Assembly: GCF_009674665.1 (NCBI RefSeq) | Contig: NZ_WKJD01000012.1 | Location: forward strand, 434,001 to 498,000 | Direction of reading: 5' to 3' | DNA: 64,000 nucleotides | Source: Agromyces kandeliae | GTDB taxonomy: Bacteria > Actinomycetota > Actinomycetes > Actinomycetales > Microbacteriaceae | Part shown: in pieces, positions 1 to 8,640 of the stretch | How the letters are laid out: every line of letters starts with the position of its first letter | Numbering within the stretch: the first letter of the stretch is position 1 | Notes under the pieces: generated by a model | Told to the model about the DNA's origin: nothing | Databases searched by the model: none | The model's input: only the letters and a program-made list of their open reading frames with translations | Translations under genes and position numbers: made by a program

Positions 1-2
1 GC

Positions 3-26
3 CTGCGCTACCGACCCCGCGCCTGA
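3..26 (+). CDS. possible C-terminal tail of a gene entering from the left
   Basis: One plus-strand frame is open from the window edge and ends at a TGA at 24-26, giving a basic tail LRYRPRA. The stop lies ten bases before the convergent MFS gene ends, which is a normal distance for convergent genes here. Eight codons are too few to prove coding or to name a product. Treat it as the probable end of an upstream plus-strand gene. Confidence 0.3.
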   Translation: MRYRPRA

Positions 27-35
27 GCGCCGGCG

Positions 36-1343
36 TCAGCCGACCCGGCGGCTCCGCTCGCGCGCCGCGGGCGCGGCGATCCCGGCCATCGCCATCAGGC
101 CGAGGAGGACGAGCATGCCGTTGAGGATCCCGAACCGTTCGCCGAGGAACCCGATGAGCGGCGGGCCGACGAGGAACGCGCAGTAGCCGATCATCGCGAC
201 CGCCGAGACGCGGGCCGCGGCATCCGCTCGGTCGGGGACGTCGGCGGCGGCCGACATGCCGACCGGGAACGCGAGCGAGCAGCCGACGCCCCAGAGCAGC
301 GTGCCGACGAGGAGCATCCAGGGCTCGGTGCCGAAGATGAAGAGCGAGAGCCCGACCACGCCGATGCCCGCCATGACCTGGAGCACGATCACGCGGCCGA
401 AGCGGTCGATGAACGGTCCGCCGAGCACGCGCGCCGTCGTGATGGCGATCGTGAAGACCGTGAAGACGGCGGCACCCGTCGTCGCGTCGAGCCCGTGGCC
501 GTCGACCACGGCGAGCGCGATCCAGTCGTTCGCGCTGCCCTCGGCGAACGACATGCCGAGCATCACCACGCCGATCAGGAGGAGGCGCACGTCGGTCCAG
601 ACCGAGAGGCTGCGCCGGATGCGGACGCCGAGCGGCTCGCGCGGCGCGCCCGTGTGCGCATCGTCGCCGAGCTCCTCGCGGACCGGCACGTACCGGACCG
701 CGACGACGACGCCGACGGCGATGAGCGCGGCGATCGCACCGAGGTGGATCGCGGTGGCGATGCCCAGGGCGGATGCCGCGGCCGCGAGTCCGGCGCCGGC
801 GACCGTGCCGAAGCTGAAGAACGCGTGCATGAGCGGCATGACCGTCTTGCCGAGCTCGCGTTCGGCCTCGGCGCCCTCGACGTTCATCATCACGTCGACC
901 GCGCCGTTGCCGAAGCCGAACAGCGCGAGGCCGAGCACGATCAGCGCGACGCTCGGCACCGCCGAGCCGCCGAGGCCGACCGAGACGAGGCCGAGCGCCG
1001 CCGTGGCCAGCACGCCGATCATGCCGAGGCGCGCGCCGAAGCGCGCCATCAGCCACGGGGCCGCGACGAGGCCGAAGATGGAGGCGATCGAGCCCATGAG
1101 GATGACGAGGCCGACGCCCTGCGTGCTGAGGTCGACCGCGTCGCGGATCGCGGGGATCCGCGCGACCCAGCTGGCCAGGCCGAAGCCCGAGAGGAAGAAG
1201 ATCGCGAAGATCGCGTTGCGCCACGCGACCAGTTCGCCGCGGGGTCGGCCGGATGCCGCGGCGCTCGCTTCGGCGTCGTCGGTTCCGGGTGCGTGCTGGT
1301 CCTGCTCGCTCATGGTGTCCGCGTGGTCTCGGTGCTGCGACAT
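36..1343 (-). CDS. MFS transporter (YbjJ-like)
   Basis: A 435-residue major facilitator with a hydrophilic N-terminal tail of about 38 residues and about twelve hydrophobic segments. The loop with VARIPAIRDAV and the second-half stretch SANDWIALAV resemble the YbjJ/fucose-permease-like branch of the MFS, but the substrate cannot be read from sequence. The ATG at 1343 follows a weak GAGGC ribosome site; an in-frame ATG ten codons further in is an alternative start. The gene stands alone, with a good promoter about 80 bases upstream and two tandem copies of a LacI-type palindrome over its transcription start. It is therefore probably repressed by the regulator at 4674-5750 and induced by that regulator's ligand. 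Confidence 0.85.
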   Translation of the reverse strand: MSQHRDHADTMSEQDQHAPGTDDAEASAAASGRPRGELVAWRNAIFAIFFLSGFGLASWVARIPAIRDAVDLSTQGVGLVILMGSIASIFGLVAAPWLMARFGARLGMIGVLATAALGLVSVGLGGSAVPSVALIVLGLALFGFGNGAVDVMMNVEGAEAERELGKTVMPLMHAFFSFGTVAGAGLAAAASALGIATAIHLGAIAALIAVGVVVAVRYVPVREELGDDAHTGAPREPLGVRIRRSLSVWTDVRLLLIGVVMLGMSFAEGSANDWIALAVVDGHGLDATTGAAVFTVFTIAITTARVLGGPFIDRFGRVIVLQVMAGIGVVGLSLFIFGTEPWMLLVGTLLWGVGCSLAFPVGMSAAADVPDRADAAARVSAVAMIGYCAFLVGPPLIGFLGERFGILNGMLVLLGLMAMAGIAAPAARERSRRVG

Positions 1344-1392
1344 TACTGCCTCGTCGTCGGGGTGGCTGCTCGCCGGGATCGATGTTCCGGGA

Positions 1393-1450
1393 TCGAATCG
1401 ATTCGATTCGAATCGATTCGATGATAGACCCGACCCCGCCCGCCGTGCAA
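1393..1450 (-). promoter_or_regulatory. MFS promoter with tandem LacI-type operators
   Basis: On the minus strand a TTGCAC -35 box (1450-1445) and a TATCAT -10 box (1426-1421) are 18 bases apart. Directly downstream lie two perfect 14-base palindromes, TCGAATCGATTCGA, at 1393-1406 and 1408-1421, on a 15-base period. The upstream copy shares base 1421 with the -10 box and both cover the expected start of transcription, so binding should block initiation. The same 14-mer is found at the LacI-family gene (4645-4658). Confidence 0.75.
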
Positions 1451-1638
1451 CCGCGACGCCGCGCTCGCGACCGTCGACACGCCGCCGAGGGTGAAACGGG
1501 GGCTACCGGATCGGCGCATCGCCGTGTGATGATGACCGCAATCGAGGACGGACGCCACCCGAATGGGGCGCCGTCCTCGTCCACGTTTCCGGCGACGGTC
1601 CCCCGTCGCCCCGTCGCCGCCCCGCGTCATCCGCTCGC
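1451..1638. other. intergenic region with a strong hairpin, no gene seen
   Basis: The 407-base gap between the MFS gene and tdh holds the MFS promoter at its left end and the tdh promoter region at its right end. In between I see no convincing gene on either strand. The clearest structure is an inverted repeat at 1544-1578: arms 1544-1556 and 1567-1578 form twelve pairs with one bulged base (1552) and a ten-base loop. There is no T-run after it, and it is upstream of both flanking genes, so its role is unclear. Confidence 0.5.
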
Positions 1639-1660
1639 CCCGATCGTTACGATGATCGGG
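1639..1660 (+). promoter_or_regulatory. candidate tdh promoter inside an inverted repeat
   Basis: Perfect seven-base arms CCCGATC (1639-1645) and GATCGGG (1654-1660) enclose a TACGAT -10 candidate (1648-1653). No good -35 is visible. A regulator bound to the repeat would cover the -10 box. Transcription would start near 1660, leaving a leader of about 90 bases before tdh. Confidence 0.4.
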
Positions 1661-1750
1661 TCACCTCGACGCGCGCCGTGACCCTCGGCGGGCGAGCCCG
1701 GCACCCGCACACCCCGCGTGGCGCCCGTACGAAGTCAGGACACGACGCCG

Positions 1751-2794
1751 ATGAAGGCACTCTTCAAGTCCGCGCCCGGCGCGGGACTCGAACTCGTCGA
1801 CCGACCGGAACCCGAGACGGGACCGGCCGACGTCAAGATCCGCGTGCTCCGCACCGGGATCTGCGGCACCGACCTCCACATCGAGAGGTGGGACGACTGG
1901 GCCGCCTCCGAGATCCGCACTCCGCTGATCCCCGGCCACGAGTTCTACGGCGAGGTCGTCGAGGTCGGCGAACTCGTGCACGACATCGCCGTCGGCGACC
2001 GGGTCTCCGGCGAAGGGCACATCGTGTGCGGCATGTGCCGCAACTGCCGCGCCGGCCGCCGCCAGATGTGCATCCGGACCAAGGGCGTCGGCCTCCACCG
2101 CGACGGCGCGTTCGCCGAGTTCGTGGTCATGCCGGGCGAGAACGTCTGGGTGCACCACGACGACGTCGACCCCGAGGTCGGCGCGATCTTCGACCCCTTC
2201 GGCAATGCCGTGCACACCGCGCTCGCGTTCTCGCTCGTCGGCGAGGACGTGCTCGTCACCGGTTGCGGACCCATCGGCCTCATGTCGATCGCGGTCGCGC
2301 GCCACGTCGGCGCCCGGTTCATCGTCGCGAGCGACGTCTCGCCGGCCCGCCTCGAGCTGGCCATGACGATGGGGGCGGATGCCACGGTCGACGTGTCGCG
2401 CGAGCGCGTGCGCGACCTCCAGCCGCGACTGGGGATGCGGGAGGGCTTCGACGTGGGCTTCGAGATGTCGGGCTCGTCCAAGGCGCTGCCCGAGATGATC
2501 GACAACATGAACCACGGTGGCCGAATCGCGTTGCTGGGGCTGCCGAGCGAGCCGTTCGCCGTCGATTGGGGCAAGGTCGTCACCCACATGCTCACGCTCA
2601 AGGGCATCTACGGTCGCGAGATGTTCGAGACCTGGAACTCGATGAGCGCGATGCTGCAGACCAGCCCCGTGCTGCGCGAACGCGTGGCATCCATCATCAG
2701 CGACCGCTACCCGGCGCGCGAGTGGCGCGCGGGCTTCGACGCCGCCGCCTCCGGCGGGGTCGGCAAGGTCATCCTCGACTGGACGGAGGTCTGA
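1751..2794 (+). CDS. tdh: L-threonine 3-dehydrogenase
   Basis: A 347-residue zinc-dependent medium-chain dehydrogenase that oxidises L-threonine to 2-amino-3-ketobutyrate with NAD+ in the cytoplasm. Family-specific sequence is visible: GICGTDLHI with the catalytic-zinc Cys near residue 37, GHEFYGEV, the structural-zinc cluster [27 protein letters not shown], and the nucleotide-binding [10 protein letters not shown]. Length matches the roughly 341 residues of the E. coli enzyme. The ATG at 1751 begins MKALFK as in the family; an AGGA lies about ten bases upstream. It precedes kbl by two bases, so the pair converts threonine to glycine and acetyl-CoA. Confidence 0.95.
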   Translation: MKALFKSAPGAGLELVDRPEPETGPADVKIRVLRTGICGTDLHIERWDDWAASEIRTPLIPGHEFYGEVVEVGELVHDIAVGDRVSGEGHIVCGMCRNCRAGRRQMCIRTKGVGLHRDGAFAEFVVMPGENVWVHHDDVDPEVGAIFDPFGNAVHTALAFSLVGEDVLVTGCGPIGLMSIAVARHVGARFIVASDVSPARLELAMTMGADATVDVSRERVRDLQPRLGMREGFDVGFEMSGSSKALPEMIDNMNHGGRIALLGLPSEPFAVDWGKVVTHMLTLKGIYGREMFETWNSMSAMLQTSPVLRERVASIISDRYPAREWRAGFDAAASGGVGKVILDWTEV

Positions 2795-2796
2795 AC

Positions 2797-3990
2797 ATGT
2801 ACGGATCCGTGAAGGACCAGCTGCGCGCCGAGCTCGACGAGATCGAGGCCGCGGGCCTGACCAAGCGCGAGCGGGGCATCCACGGGCCGCAGTCCTCGGA
2901 GATCGAGGTCGCGGGGCGCACGGTGCTCAACTTCTGCGCGAACAACTACCTCGGGCTCGCCGACGACCCGCGCATCGTGGCCGCTGCGCATCGCGGCCTC
3001 GACGAGTGGGGCTACGGACTCGCGAGCGTCCGCTTCATCTGCGGCACGCAGGAGCTCCACCTCGAACTCGAGCGCGCGGTCTCCGACTTCCTCGGCTACG
3101 ACGACACGATCCTCTTCTCCTCGTGCTTCGACGCCAACGGCGGCGTCTTCGAGGTGCTCTTCGGGCCCGACGACGCGATCATCTCCGACGAGCTGAACCA
3201 CGCGTCGATCATCGACGGCATCCGGCTGTCGAAGGCGCAGCGCTTCCGGTACCGCAACCGCGACCTGGCCGACCTCGAGGCGAAGCTGCAGGAGGCGTCG
3301 GGCGCGCGCCGCCGCGTGATCGTCACCGACGGGGTCTTCTCGATGGACGGCTACATCGCGCCGCTGCAGGAGATTTGCGACCTCGCCGAGCGCTACGACG
3401 CGCTGGTCTTCGTCGACGACTCCCACGCCGTCGGCTTCGTCGGCGAGCACGGCCGCGGGACGCCGGAGTACTGCGGCGTCGAGGGGCGGGTCGACATCAC
3501 GACCGGCACCTTCGGCAAGGCGCTCGGCGGAGCCTCCGGCGGCTACGTCGCGGCCCGGCAGGAGATCGTCGACCTGCTGCGCCAGCGCGCGCGCCCGTAC
3601 CTCTTCTCGAACACGCTCGCGCCGGCGATCGTCGCCGGCACGATCGAGGCGCTCCGGCTCGTCAGCGAGTCGGGCGAGCTGCGGCAGCGGCTGACGGCGA
3701 ACGCGGCGCTGTTCCGCGAGCTCATGGCGGATGCCGGGTTCGACCTGCTGCCCGGAGAGCACCCGATCGTCCCCGTCATGTTCGGCGACGCGGCGCTCAC
3801 CGCGCGCATCGCCGACGCGCTGCAGGAACGCGGGGTCTACGTGACGGCGTTCTCGTACCCGGTCGTGCCGAAGGGGAAGGCGCGAATCCGCGTGCAGCTC
3901 TCGGCGGCCCATTCCGAGGACGAGGTCCGGCGGTGCGTCGCGGCGTTCGCGGCCGCGCGCGACGCGGTGCTCGCCGTCGCACCCGCCTGA
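2797..3990 (+). CDS. kbl: glycine C-acetyltransferase (2-amino-3-ketobutyrate CoA ligase)
   Basis: A 397-residue pyridoxal-phosphate enzyme of the alpha-oxoamine synthase family. It cleaves 2-amino-3-ketobutyrate with CoA to glycine and acetyl-CoA, removing the unstable product of Tdh. Typical motifs are present: [14 protein letters not shown] near the N-terminus, [32 protein letters not shown], and [10 protein letters not shown] with the PLP-binding lysine near residue 243. The ATG at 2797 lies two bases past the tdh stop and has a GGAGG site at 2784-2788 inside tdh, so translation is coupled. Length is standard. Confidence 0.95.
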   Translation: MYGSVKDQLRAELDEIEAAGLTKRERGIHGPQSSEIEVAGRTVLNFCANNYLGLADDPRIVAAAHRGLDEWGYGLASVRFICGTQELHLELERAVSDFLGYDDTILFSSCFDANGGVFEVLFGPDDAIISDELNHASIIDGIRLSKAQRFRYRNRDLADLEAKLQEASGARRRVIVTDGVFSMDGYIAPLQEICDLAERYDALVFVDDSHAVGFVGEHGRGTPEYCGVEGRVDITTGTFGKALGGASGGYVAARQEIVDLLRQRARPYLFSNTLAPAIVAGTIEALRLVSESGELRQRLTANAALFRELMADAGFDLLPGEHPIVPVMFGDAALTARIADALQERGVYVTAFSYPVVPKGKARIRVQLSAAHSEDEVRRCVAAFAAARDAVLAVAPA

Positions 3991-4184
3991 CCGATCGGCT
4001 CGGCGGGCGCAAGGGGGCTGTGGACTCGCTGCGGGCGGCGTAGCGTCGGTGGTGCGCCGACGCGCGATCCGCGTTCGGCGCACGGTGCCTGCGCCGTCCC
4101 ACGGCCCCGCGGCCGTCGACGGCGAGGACGCGGCCGTCGACCCGACGCCGCGCGACGGGCGCCCGAGACGACAGGAGGCACGCG

Positions 4185-4619
4185 ATGCTCGAGGACCTGG
4201 TCGTGACCTCGGCGGTCGAGGTCGATGCGACCCCCGAACGCGTCTGGGCGGTGATCACCGACCCCGCGGCGGCGCGCGAGTACATGTTCGGTACCCGGCT
4301 CGACGCCGACTGGATGGTCGGCGGCGCGCTGCGCTGGAGCGGCGAATGGGAGGGCCGTCCGTACGAGGACCACGGAACCGTGCTGGAGTTCGACCCGCCG
4401 CACCGGCTCGTGCACACGCACTTCAGCCCTCGGCGCACGAGCGGACTGGAGCCGGACGACCACCACACGCTCACGTGGACGATCGACGGCGGGGCAGATG
4501 CGCCGACGGTGCTGACGCTCTCGCAGGACAACAACGCCACGCCCGAGTCGGCGGCGCACGCGAAGCGGGTGTGGGACGGGCTCGTCGCGAAGGTCAAGGA
4601 GATCGCCGAGCGCCCCTGA
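4185..4619 (+). CDS. SRPBCC/AHSA1-family protein
   Basis: A 144-residue START-like protein of the AHSA1 (activator of Hsp90 ATPase homologue) type. It starts with the usual strand carrying DATPERVWAVITDP and continues with alternating beta-strands that end in a long C-terminal helix (VWDGLVAKVKEIAE). Such proteins form a hydrophobic cavity for small ligands; many are unassigned, and I cannot name the ligand. A clear AGGAGG ribosome site precedes the ATG. It stands alone between kbl and the LacI-type regulator with a gap of about 195 bases upstream, where a TAGCGT (4041-4046) is a possible -10. Confidence 0.8.
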   Translation: MLEDLVVTSAVEVDATPERVWAVITDPAAAREYMFGTRLDADWMVGGALRWSGEWEGRPYEDHGTVLEFDPPHRLVHTHFSPRRTSGLEPDDHHTLTWTIDGGADAPTVLTLSQDNNATPESAAHAKRVWDGLVAKVKEIAERP

Positions 4620-4635
4620 GCGCCGGGTCGACCGC

Positions 4636-4673
4636 TTGGCCCGCTCGAATCGATTCGACCGTACAATCGAAGG
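4636..4673 (+). promoter_or_regulatory. leaderless promoter and operator of the LacI-family gene
   Basis: A TACAAT -10 box at 4662-4667 is followed by six bases and the GTG start at 4674, so the transcript should begin at the start codon. The perfect palindrome TCGAATCGATTCGA at 4645-4658 lies in the spacer just upstream of the -10. A possible -35, TTGGCC at 4636-4641, has a long 20-base spacing. The palindrome position predicts autorepression. Confidence 0.7.
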
Positions 4674-5750
4674 GTGAGCCCCGAACCCGCAGCCACCACC
4701 GGTGCCGTCCCGCGCGTGACCCTCGCCGACGTCGCCGCGCTCGCCGGCGTGTCCGCGTCCACCGCATCGCTGGCGTTCAGCGGCTCCGGTCCGGTGTCGG
4801 ATGCCACGAAGGAGCGCGTGCTCGCCGCGGCATCCGAGCTCGGCTACGCCGGCCCCGACCCGCGCGCCAGGTCGCTCCGCCGCGGCCGCTCGGGGATCGT
4901 CGGCGTCGTCCTCGAGGAGCGCGTGCGCGCCGCCTTCCTCGATCCCGTGAAGATCCAGACGCTCGACGGGCTCGCCGAGGGCATCGCGGCCCTCGGAGCC
5001 GGCCTCCTCCTCTTCACCGACTCGGGCGACCCCGACGCGCCCGTCAGCCTCGACACCGCGCCCGTCGACGCGGTCGTGCTCATCGGCTGCAGCCCCAAGT
5101 TCTTCCGCCAGGTCGAGGCGCTCCAGCGCCGCGGCATCCCGCTCGTCGCAATCGAGGGCGCCCCGGGCGGCGACATCCCCGAGATCACCATCGACAACCG
5201 CGAGGCGACGCGCCTCGGCGCCGAGCACGTGCGCTCGCTCGGCCACACGGACGTCGCGACGGTCACCCTCCCGTTCGAGCCCACGCGCACGCGCGGCGAG
5301 CTCACCCCCGAGATGGAGGCCGGGGCGACCGTCGACACCGCCGTCGAGCGACTGCGCGGCGCGCGCGACGTGTTCCCCGGCATCCGGGTCGGCGTCGCCG
5401 GCGCGAGTTCCATCGAGGAGGGACTCGAGGCGACGCGCCTGCTGCTCGCGGATGCCGCGACGCGGCCGACCGCGATCATCGCGCAGTCCGACCTCCTCGC
5501 GGCCGGTGCGATCCAGGCGGCCGAGGAGCTCGGCCTCCAGGTGCCGCGCGACCTCAGCGTGGTCGGCTTCGACGGCATCCGCGTCGACGGGCTCCAGCAC
5601 GACCTGACCACGCTCGTGCAGCCGTCGGTCGCGAAGGGGCGCGCGGCGGGGGAGGCGATCGTGCGGATGCTCGCGGGCGAGGCGGCATCCGGCACCGACT
5701 TCACGAGCACGCTGCACGTCGGCGACACGACGGCGCCGCCGCGCGGCTGA
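4674..5750 (+). CDS. LacI-family transcriptional regulator
   Basis: A 358-residue repressor-type protein. Residues about 12-65 form the LacI helix-turn-helix and hinge (TLADVAALAGVSASTASLAFSG, then SLRRGRSGIVGVV). The rest is a periplasmic-binding-protein-like ligand domain; its C-terminal half includes the usual DLSVVGFDGI segment and ends GDTTAPPR. The ligand is unknown, probably a sugar or nucleoside. GTG at 4674 is chosen because the -10 box sits six bases upstream and the reading begins just before the helix-turn-helix. The palindrome at its own promoter and at the MFS promoter 3 kb away identifies both as likely targets. Confidence 0.9.
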   Translation: MSPEPAATTGAVPRVTLADVAALAGVSASTASLAFSGSGPVSDATKERVLAAASELGYAGPDPRARSLRRGRSGIVGVVLEERVRAAFLDPVKIQTLDGLAEGIAALGAGLLLFTDSGDPDAPVSLDTAPVDAVVLIGCSPKFFRQVEALQRRGIPLVAIEGAPGGDIPEITIDNREATRLGAEHVRSLGHTDVATVTLPFEPTRTRGELTPEMEAGATVDTAVERLRGARDVFPGIRVGVAGASSIEEGLEATRLLLADAATRPTAIIAQSDLLAAGAIQAAEELGLQVPRDLSVVGFDGIRVDGLQHDLTTLVQPSVAKGRAAGEAIVRMLAGEAASGTDFTSTLHVGDTTAPPRG

Positions 5751-5967
5751 GCCGGGGTGGCGCTCCCGTCGGGCGCTCGCGGGGCCCGGCCCGCCCGGCG
5801 CATGTCGGCCGGCCGCCCGAACGGGAGGAACTTCCGGACGACACGCCGCAGCCGCATCCGCCCCCGTCGACGTGTCTCGATCTCCTCCTCCCGAAGCGCA
5901 CGAAGACCACGCTCCGCTGCCCATGCCGAACAGGCCGGGCGCGGCGCGTGCCGGCTCGCGGGCGCGC

Positions 5968-6729
5968 TCAGGACGGAGTGATCTCGCCCGATCCCGATAC
6001 GGTGCTGCGGATCTCCGGACGCCCCGAATAGCGCACCGTGCCGCTGCCCGAGAGCACGACCTCGAGCGAGTCCGACGCGTCGACCGAGATCTCGCCCGAG
6101 CCCGACAGCACGACGCGAGCGCTGTCGGCGCGCAGCTGCGAGGCGTCGACGTCGCCCGACCCGTCGACCTGGATCTGGAGCTCGTCGGTCGTGCCGCTCG
6201 GGACGATCGACCCCGAGCCGCTGATCGAGGCGCGCACCGACGTCGCGTCGAGCTCGTCGGTCTCGATCCGGCCCGAGCCGCGGATCTCGAGCGCCACCTC
6301 GTCGGCATCGCCGAACTCCGCCGTCACGTCGCCCGACCCCGAGATGAGGACCGAGTCGAGCGAGGTCAGCGTGATGTCGAACACCAGGTCGCGCGCTCCG
6401 ACGACGATCGGCCCGCGCTGGACGTCGATGACGAGGCGGTCGCCCTCGACGTCGGTCGTGAGGCGGTCGAGCACGTTCTCGCCGCCCGTCACGGTGAGGG
6501 ACGGCGCATCGCCCAGCCGGATCGTCATGTCGCCCGCACCGCGGAGGACGACGCCCGAGGCGTCGCCGATCTCGCGCGTCTCGGTGCGGGTGTCGCCGGC
6601 CGTCACGAACGGCACGCAGGCCGTGAGCGCGACGAGCACTCCGGCCGCGAGGACGGCGGCCGCGGTGCGGGCGACCGCCCGGGTCGGAGCGTGGGCGGTG
6701 GGACCGGGCAGGACGCGACGCGCGGACAT
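5968..6729 (-). CDS. DUF2807 (GIN-domain) lipoprotein
   Basis: A 253-residue exported protein. After a twin-Arg-free basic start and a hydrophobic stretch, the lipobox LTAC near residues 35-38 predicts lipid attachment to the membrane outer face. The remainder is a repetitive beta-solenoid with many short GSG turns (SGSGDV, RGSGRI, SGSGSI, DGSGDV, SGSGEI and others), typical of the DUF2807 head/GIN domain. The function of this family is unknown. A strong GAAGGAGG site precedes the ATG, and TAGGTT at 6764-6759 is a fair -10. It appears to be monocistronic. Confidence 0.85.
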   Translation of the reverse strand: MSARRVLPGPTAHAPTRAVARTAAAVLAAGVLVALTACVPFVTAGDTRTETREIGDASGVVLRGAGDMTIRLGDAPSLTVTGGENVLDRLTTDVEGDRLVIDVQRGPIVVGARDLVFDITLTSLDSVLISGSGDVTAEFGDADEVALEIRGSGRIETDELDATSVRASISGSGSIVPSGTTDELQIQVDGSGDVDASQLRADSARVVLSGSGEISVDASDSLEVVLSGSGTVRYSGRPEIRSTVSGSGEITPS

Positions 6730-6811
6730 GTCTGCCTCCTTCGAACGGCGGTGCCTCGAACCTATGGGGTGCGCGTGCGACCGACCGGGCCATTGGTCAC
6801 GCGGGCGCCGC

Positions 6812-8170
6812 TCACGCGGGGGCGCCCGTGACCATCCACGCCCGGCCGCGCGCCCGCAGCGAGAGCGTCACGGCACGCGCGGCGAGGTAGCCCAGGGCGA
6901 ACGAGGCGGTCAGCGCCGCGAGCGCGGCCGCGCCGGAGACGTCGGCGCCGGAGGCATCCGCCCACCACACCACGGCGAACGCCATCGGGACGAACGCGGC
7001 CAGGTTGACCAGCCCCGTCCAGGCCAGGTAGCGGGCGTCGCCCGCACCGATCAGCACGCCGTCGAGCACGAACACGAGGCCGCCGAGGGGTGCGGACAGG
7101 CCGAGCACCACGAGCGACGGCGGCAGGAGCGCCGCGACCCCGGCCGACGAGGTGAAGACCGCGGGCAGCACCCACGCGGTCGCGATCACGAGGCCGCCGA
7201 TCACCGCGCCGGCACCCACGCCCCACTCGACGCAGCGCCGGAGCACGGCGCGCACCACGTCGACGTCGCCCGCGCCGAGCCCCTTGCCGATGAGCGCCTG
7301 CGCGGCGATCGCGAGCGCGTCGAGCGCGAACCCGAGCGTGAAGTAGATCGTGATCGCCACCTGGTAGGCCGCGAGCTCGTCGCGGCCGAGCGAGGTCGCC
7401 GCCCACGTCGCGAGCAGCAGCGCCGCGCGCAGGCTCGCCGTCCGCAGGAACAGCCAACCGCCGTCGCGCGCGCCGCGCAGCACGCCCGCATGGTGCGGCC
7501 ACGGGCTCGCGCCGACGCGCGCGCCATGCCGCGCGACGACGACCAGGTAGACGAGCACCATGCCCCACTGCGCGACCACGGTGCCGATCGCCGACCCCGC
7601 GATGCCCCAGCCGAAGCCGTAGATGAAGAGCGCGTTCAGCGCGATGTTCGCCGCGAACCCGATGCCGGCGACCCACAGGGGCGTGCGGGTGTCCTGCAGG
7701 CCGCGCAGCAGGCCGGTCGCCGCGAAGACGACCAGCATCGCGGGCAGGCCCGCCATCGAGATCGAGAGGTAGACGGATGCCTCGGCGGCGACCTCCGCCG
7801 ACGCTCCGAAGACGCCCACGAGCCACGGGGCCGCGAACCAGCCCGCGAGGGCGAGCAGCGTGCCGAGTCCGAGCGCGAGCCAGAGGCCGTCGACGCCCGC
7901 CGCGACGGCGCCGCGTTCGTCGTTCGCGCCGAGCCGCCGCGCGACCGACGGCGTGGTCGCGTACGCGAGGAACACCATGAGGCCGACGATCGTCTGCAGC
8001 ACGGCGCTCGCGAGGCCGAGGCCCGCGAGCGGCGCCGCGCCGAGGTGGCCGACCATCGCCGTGTCGGCGAGCAGGAACAGCGGCTCGGCGATGAGCGCGC
8101 CGAGCGCGGGGACGGCGAGGCGCAGGATGTCGCGGTCGACCGCCCGACGCGCGGTGATCGGGCTCGCCAC
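6812..8170 (-). CDS. MATE-family efflux transporter (DinF-like)
   Basis: A 452-residue multidrug and toxin extrusion protein with about twelve membrane segments. The opening LAVPALGALIAEPLFLLADTAMVGHLG is the hallmark of DinF-type MATE proteins, and the two halves repeat the fold. These transporters export cationic compounds using a sodium or proton gradient; the substrate is not predictable. The GTG at 8170 overlaps the last base of the yccF stop, so the two are translationally coupled. An upstream extension of the frame is not transporter-like, which supports this start. Confidence 0.9.
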   Translation of the reverse strand: MASPITARRAVDRDILRLAVPALGALIAEPLFLLADTAMVGHLGAAPLAGLGLASAVLQTIVGLMVFLAYATTPSVARRLGANDERGAVAAGVDGLWLALGLGTLLALAGWFAAPWLVGVFGASAEVAAEASVYLSISMAGLPAMLVVFAATGLLRGLQDTRTPLWVAGIGFAANIALNALFIYGFGWGIAGSAIGTVVAQWGMVLVYLVVVARHGARVGASPWPHHAGVLRGARDGGWLFLRTASLRAALLLATWAATSLGRDELAAYQVAITIYFTLGFALDALAIAAQALIGKGLGAGDVDVVRAVLRRCVEWGVGAGAVIGGLVIATAWVLPAVFTSSAGVAALLPPSLVVLGLSAPLGGLVFVLDGVLIGAGDARYLAWTGLVNLAAFVPMAFAVVWWADASGADVSGAAALAALTASFALGYLAARAVTLSLRARGRAWMVTGAPA

Positions 8171-8544
8171 TATGCGTCGACGATCTCCTTGCCCAGCGGC
8201 GCGAGCGAGACCGGGATCAGCTTGAAGTTCGCGATGCCGAGCGGGATGCCGATGATCGTGAGGCACATGACGATGCCCGTGACGAGGTGCTCGAGCGCGA
8301 GCCACCAGCCGGCGAGGAGCACCCAGATGACGTTCCCGATGAACGACCAGGCGCCCGAGGTCGGCTTCGAGACGACCTGGCGGCCGAACGGCCAGAGCGA
8401 GTAGTTCGCGATGCGGAACGACGCGACGCCCCAGGGGATCGTCACGATGAGGATGCACATGAGCAGGCCCGCGAGCATGTACCCGATCCACAGCCAGATG
8501 CCCGCGAGGATCAGCCAGACGACGTTCAGGATCGTGTTCAGCAT
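8170..8544 (-). CDS. yccF: YccF-domain membrane protein
   Basis: A 124-residue inner-membrane protein with two copies of the YccF repeat. Each copy has a hydrophobic pair of helices and the signature PxGxAxFxxxxxSLxPxG, seen as PWGVASFRIANYSLWPFG and PLGIANFKLIPVSLAPLG. Its function is unknown. The ATG at 8544 has a GATGAT -10 box (8556-8551) exactly six bases upstream, which fits a leaderless mRNA. It is the first gene of a pair with the MATE transporter, the stop and the next start overlapping by one base. Confidence 0.85.
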   Translation of the reverse strand: MLNTILNVVWLILAGIWLWIGYMLAGLLMCILIVTIPWGVASFRIANYSLWPFGRQVVSKPTSGAWSFIGNVIWVLLAGWWLALEHLVTGIVMCLTIIGIPLGIANFKLIPVSLAPLGKEIVDA

Positions 8545-8550
8545 GGCTCG

Positions 8551-8556
8551 ATCATC
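8551..8556 (-). promoter_or_regulatory. leaderless -10 box of yccF
   Basis: GATGAT reads on the minus strand, followed by six bases and the ATG. No ribosome-binding site is present between them. Confidence 0.5.
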
Positions 8557-8628
8557 GCACCGGGGCGGCGCCGGCGCGATCCGGCGGACCCTCGGAACGC
8601 CGGGGGCGCGCCGGGTCGCCGACGGGCG

Positions 8629-8634
8629 TATGAT
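8629..8634 (+). promoter_or_regulatory. leaderless -10 box of trkH
   Basis: TATGAT, followed by six bases and the GTG at 8641. There is no Shine-Dalgarno sequence. No -35 is obvious. Confidence 0.55.
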
Positions 8635-8640
8635 TCCGCG

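Noticed and set aside
5751..5967. Possible small gene between the LacI-family and DUF2807 genes
   Set aside because: Short frames exist on both strands but have no ribosome site or leaderless box and give low-complexity Arg-rich peptides. I see no gene or regulatory site there that I can support.
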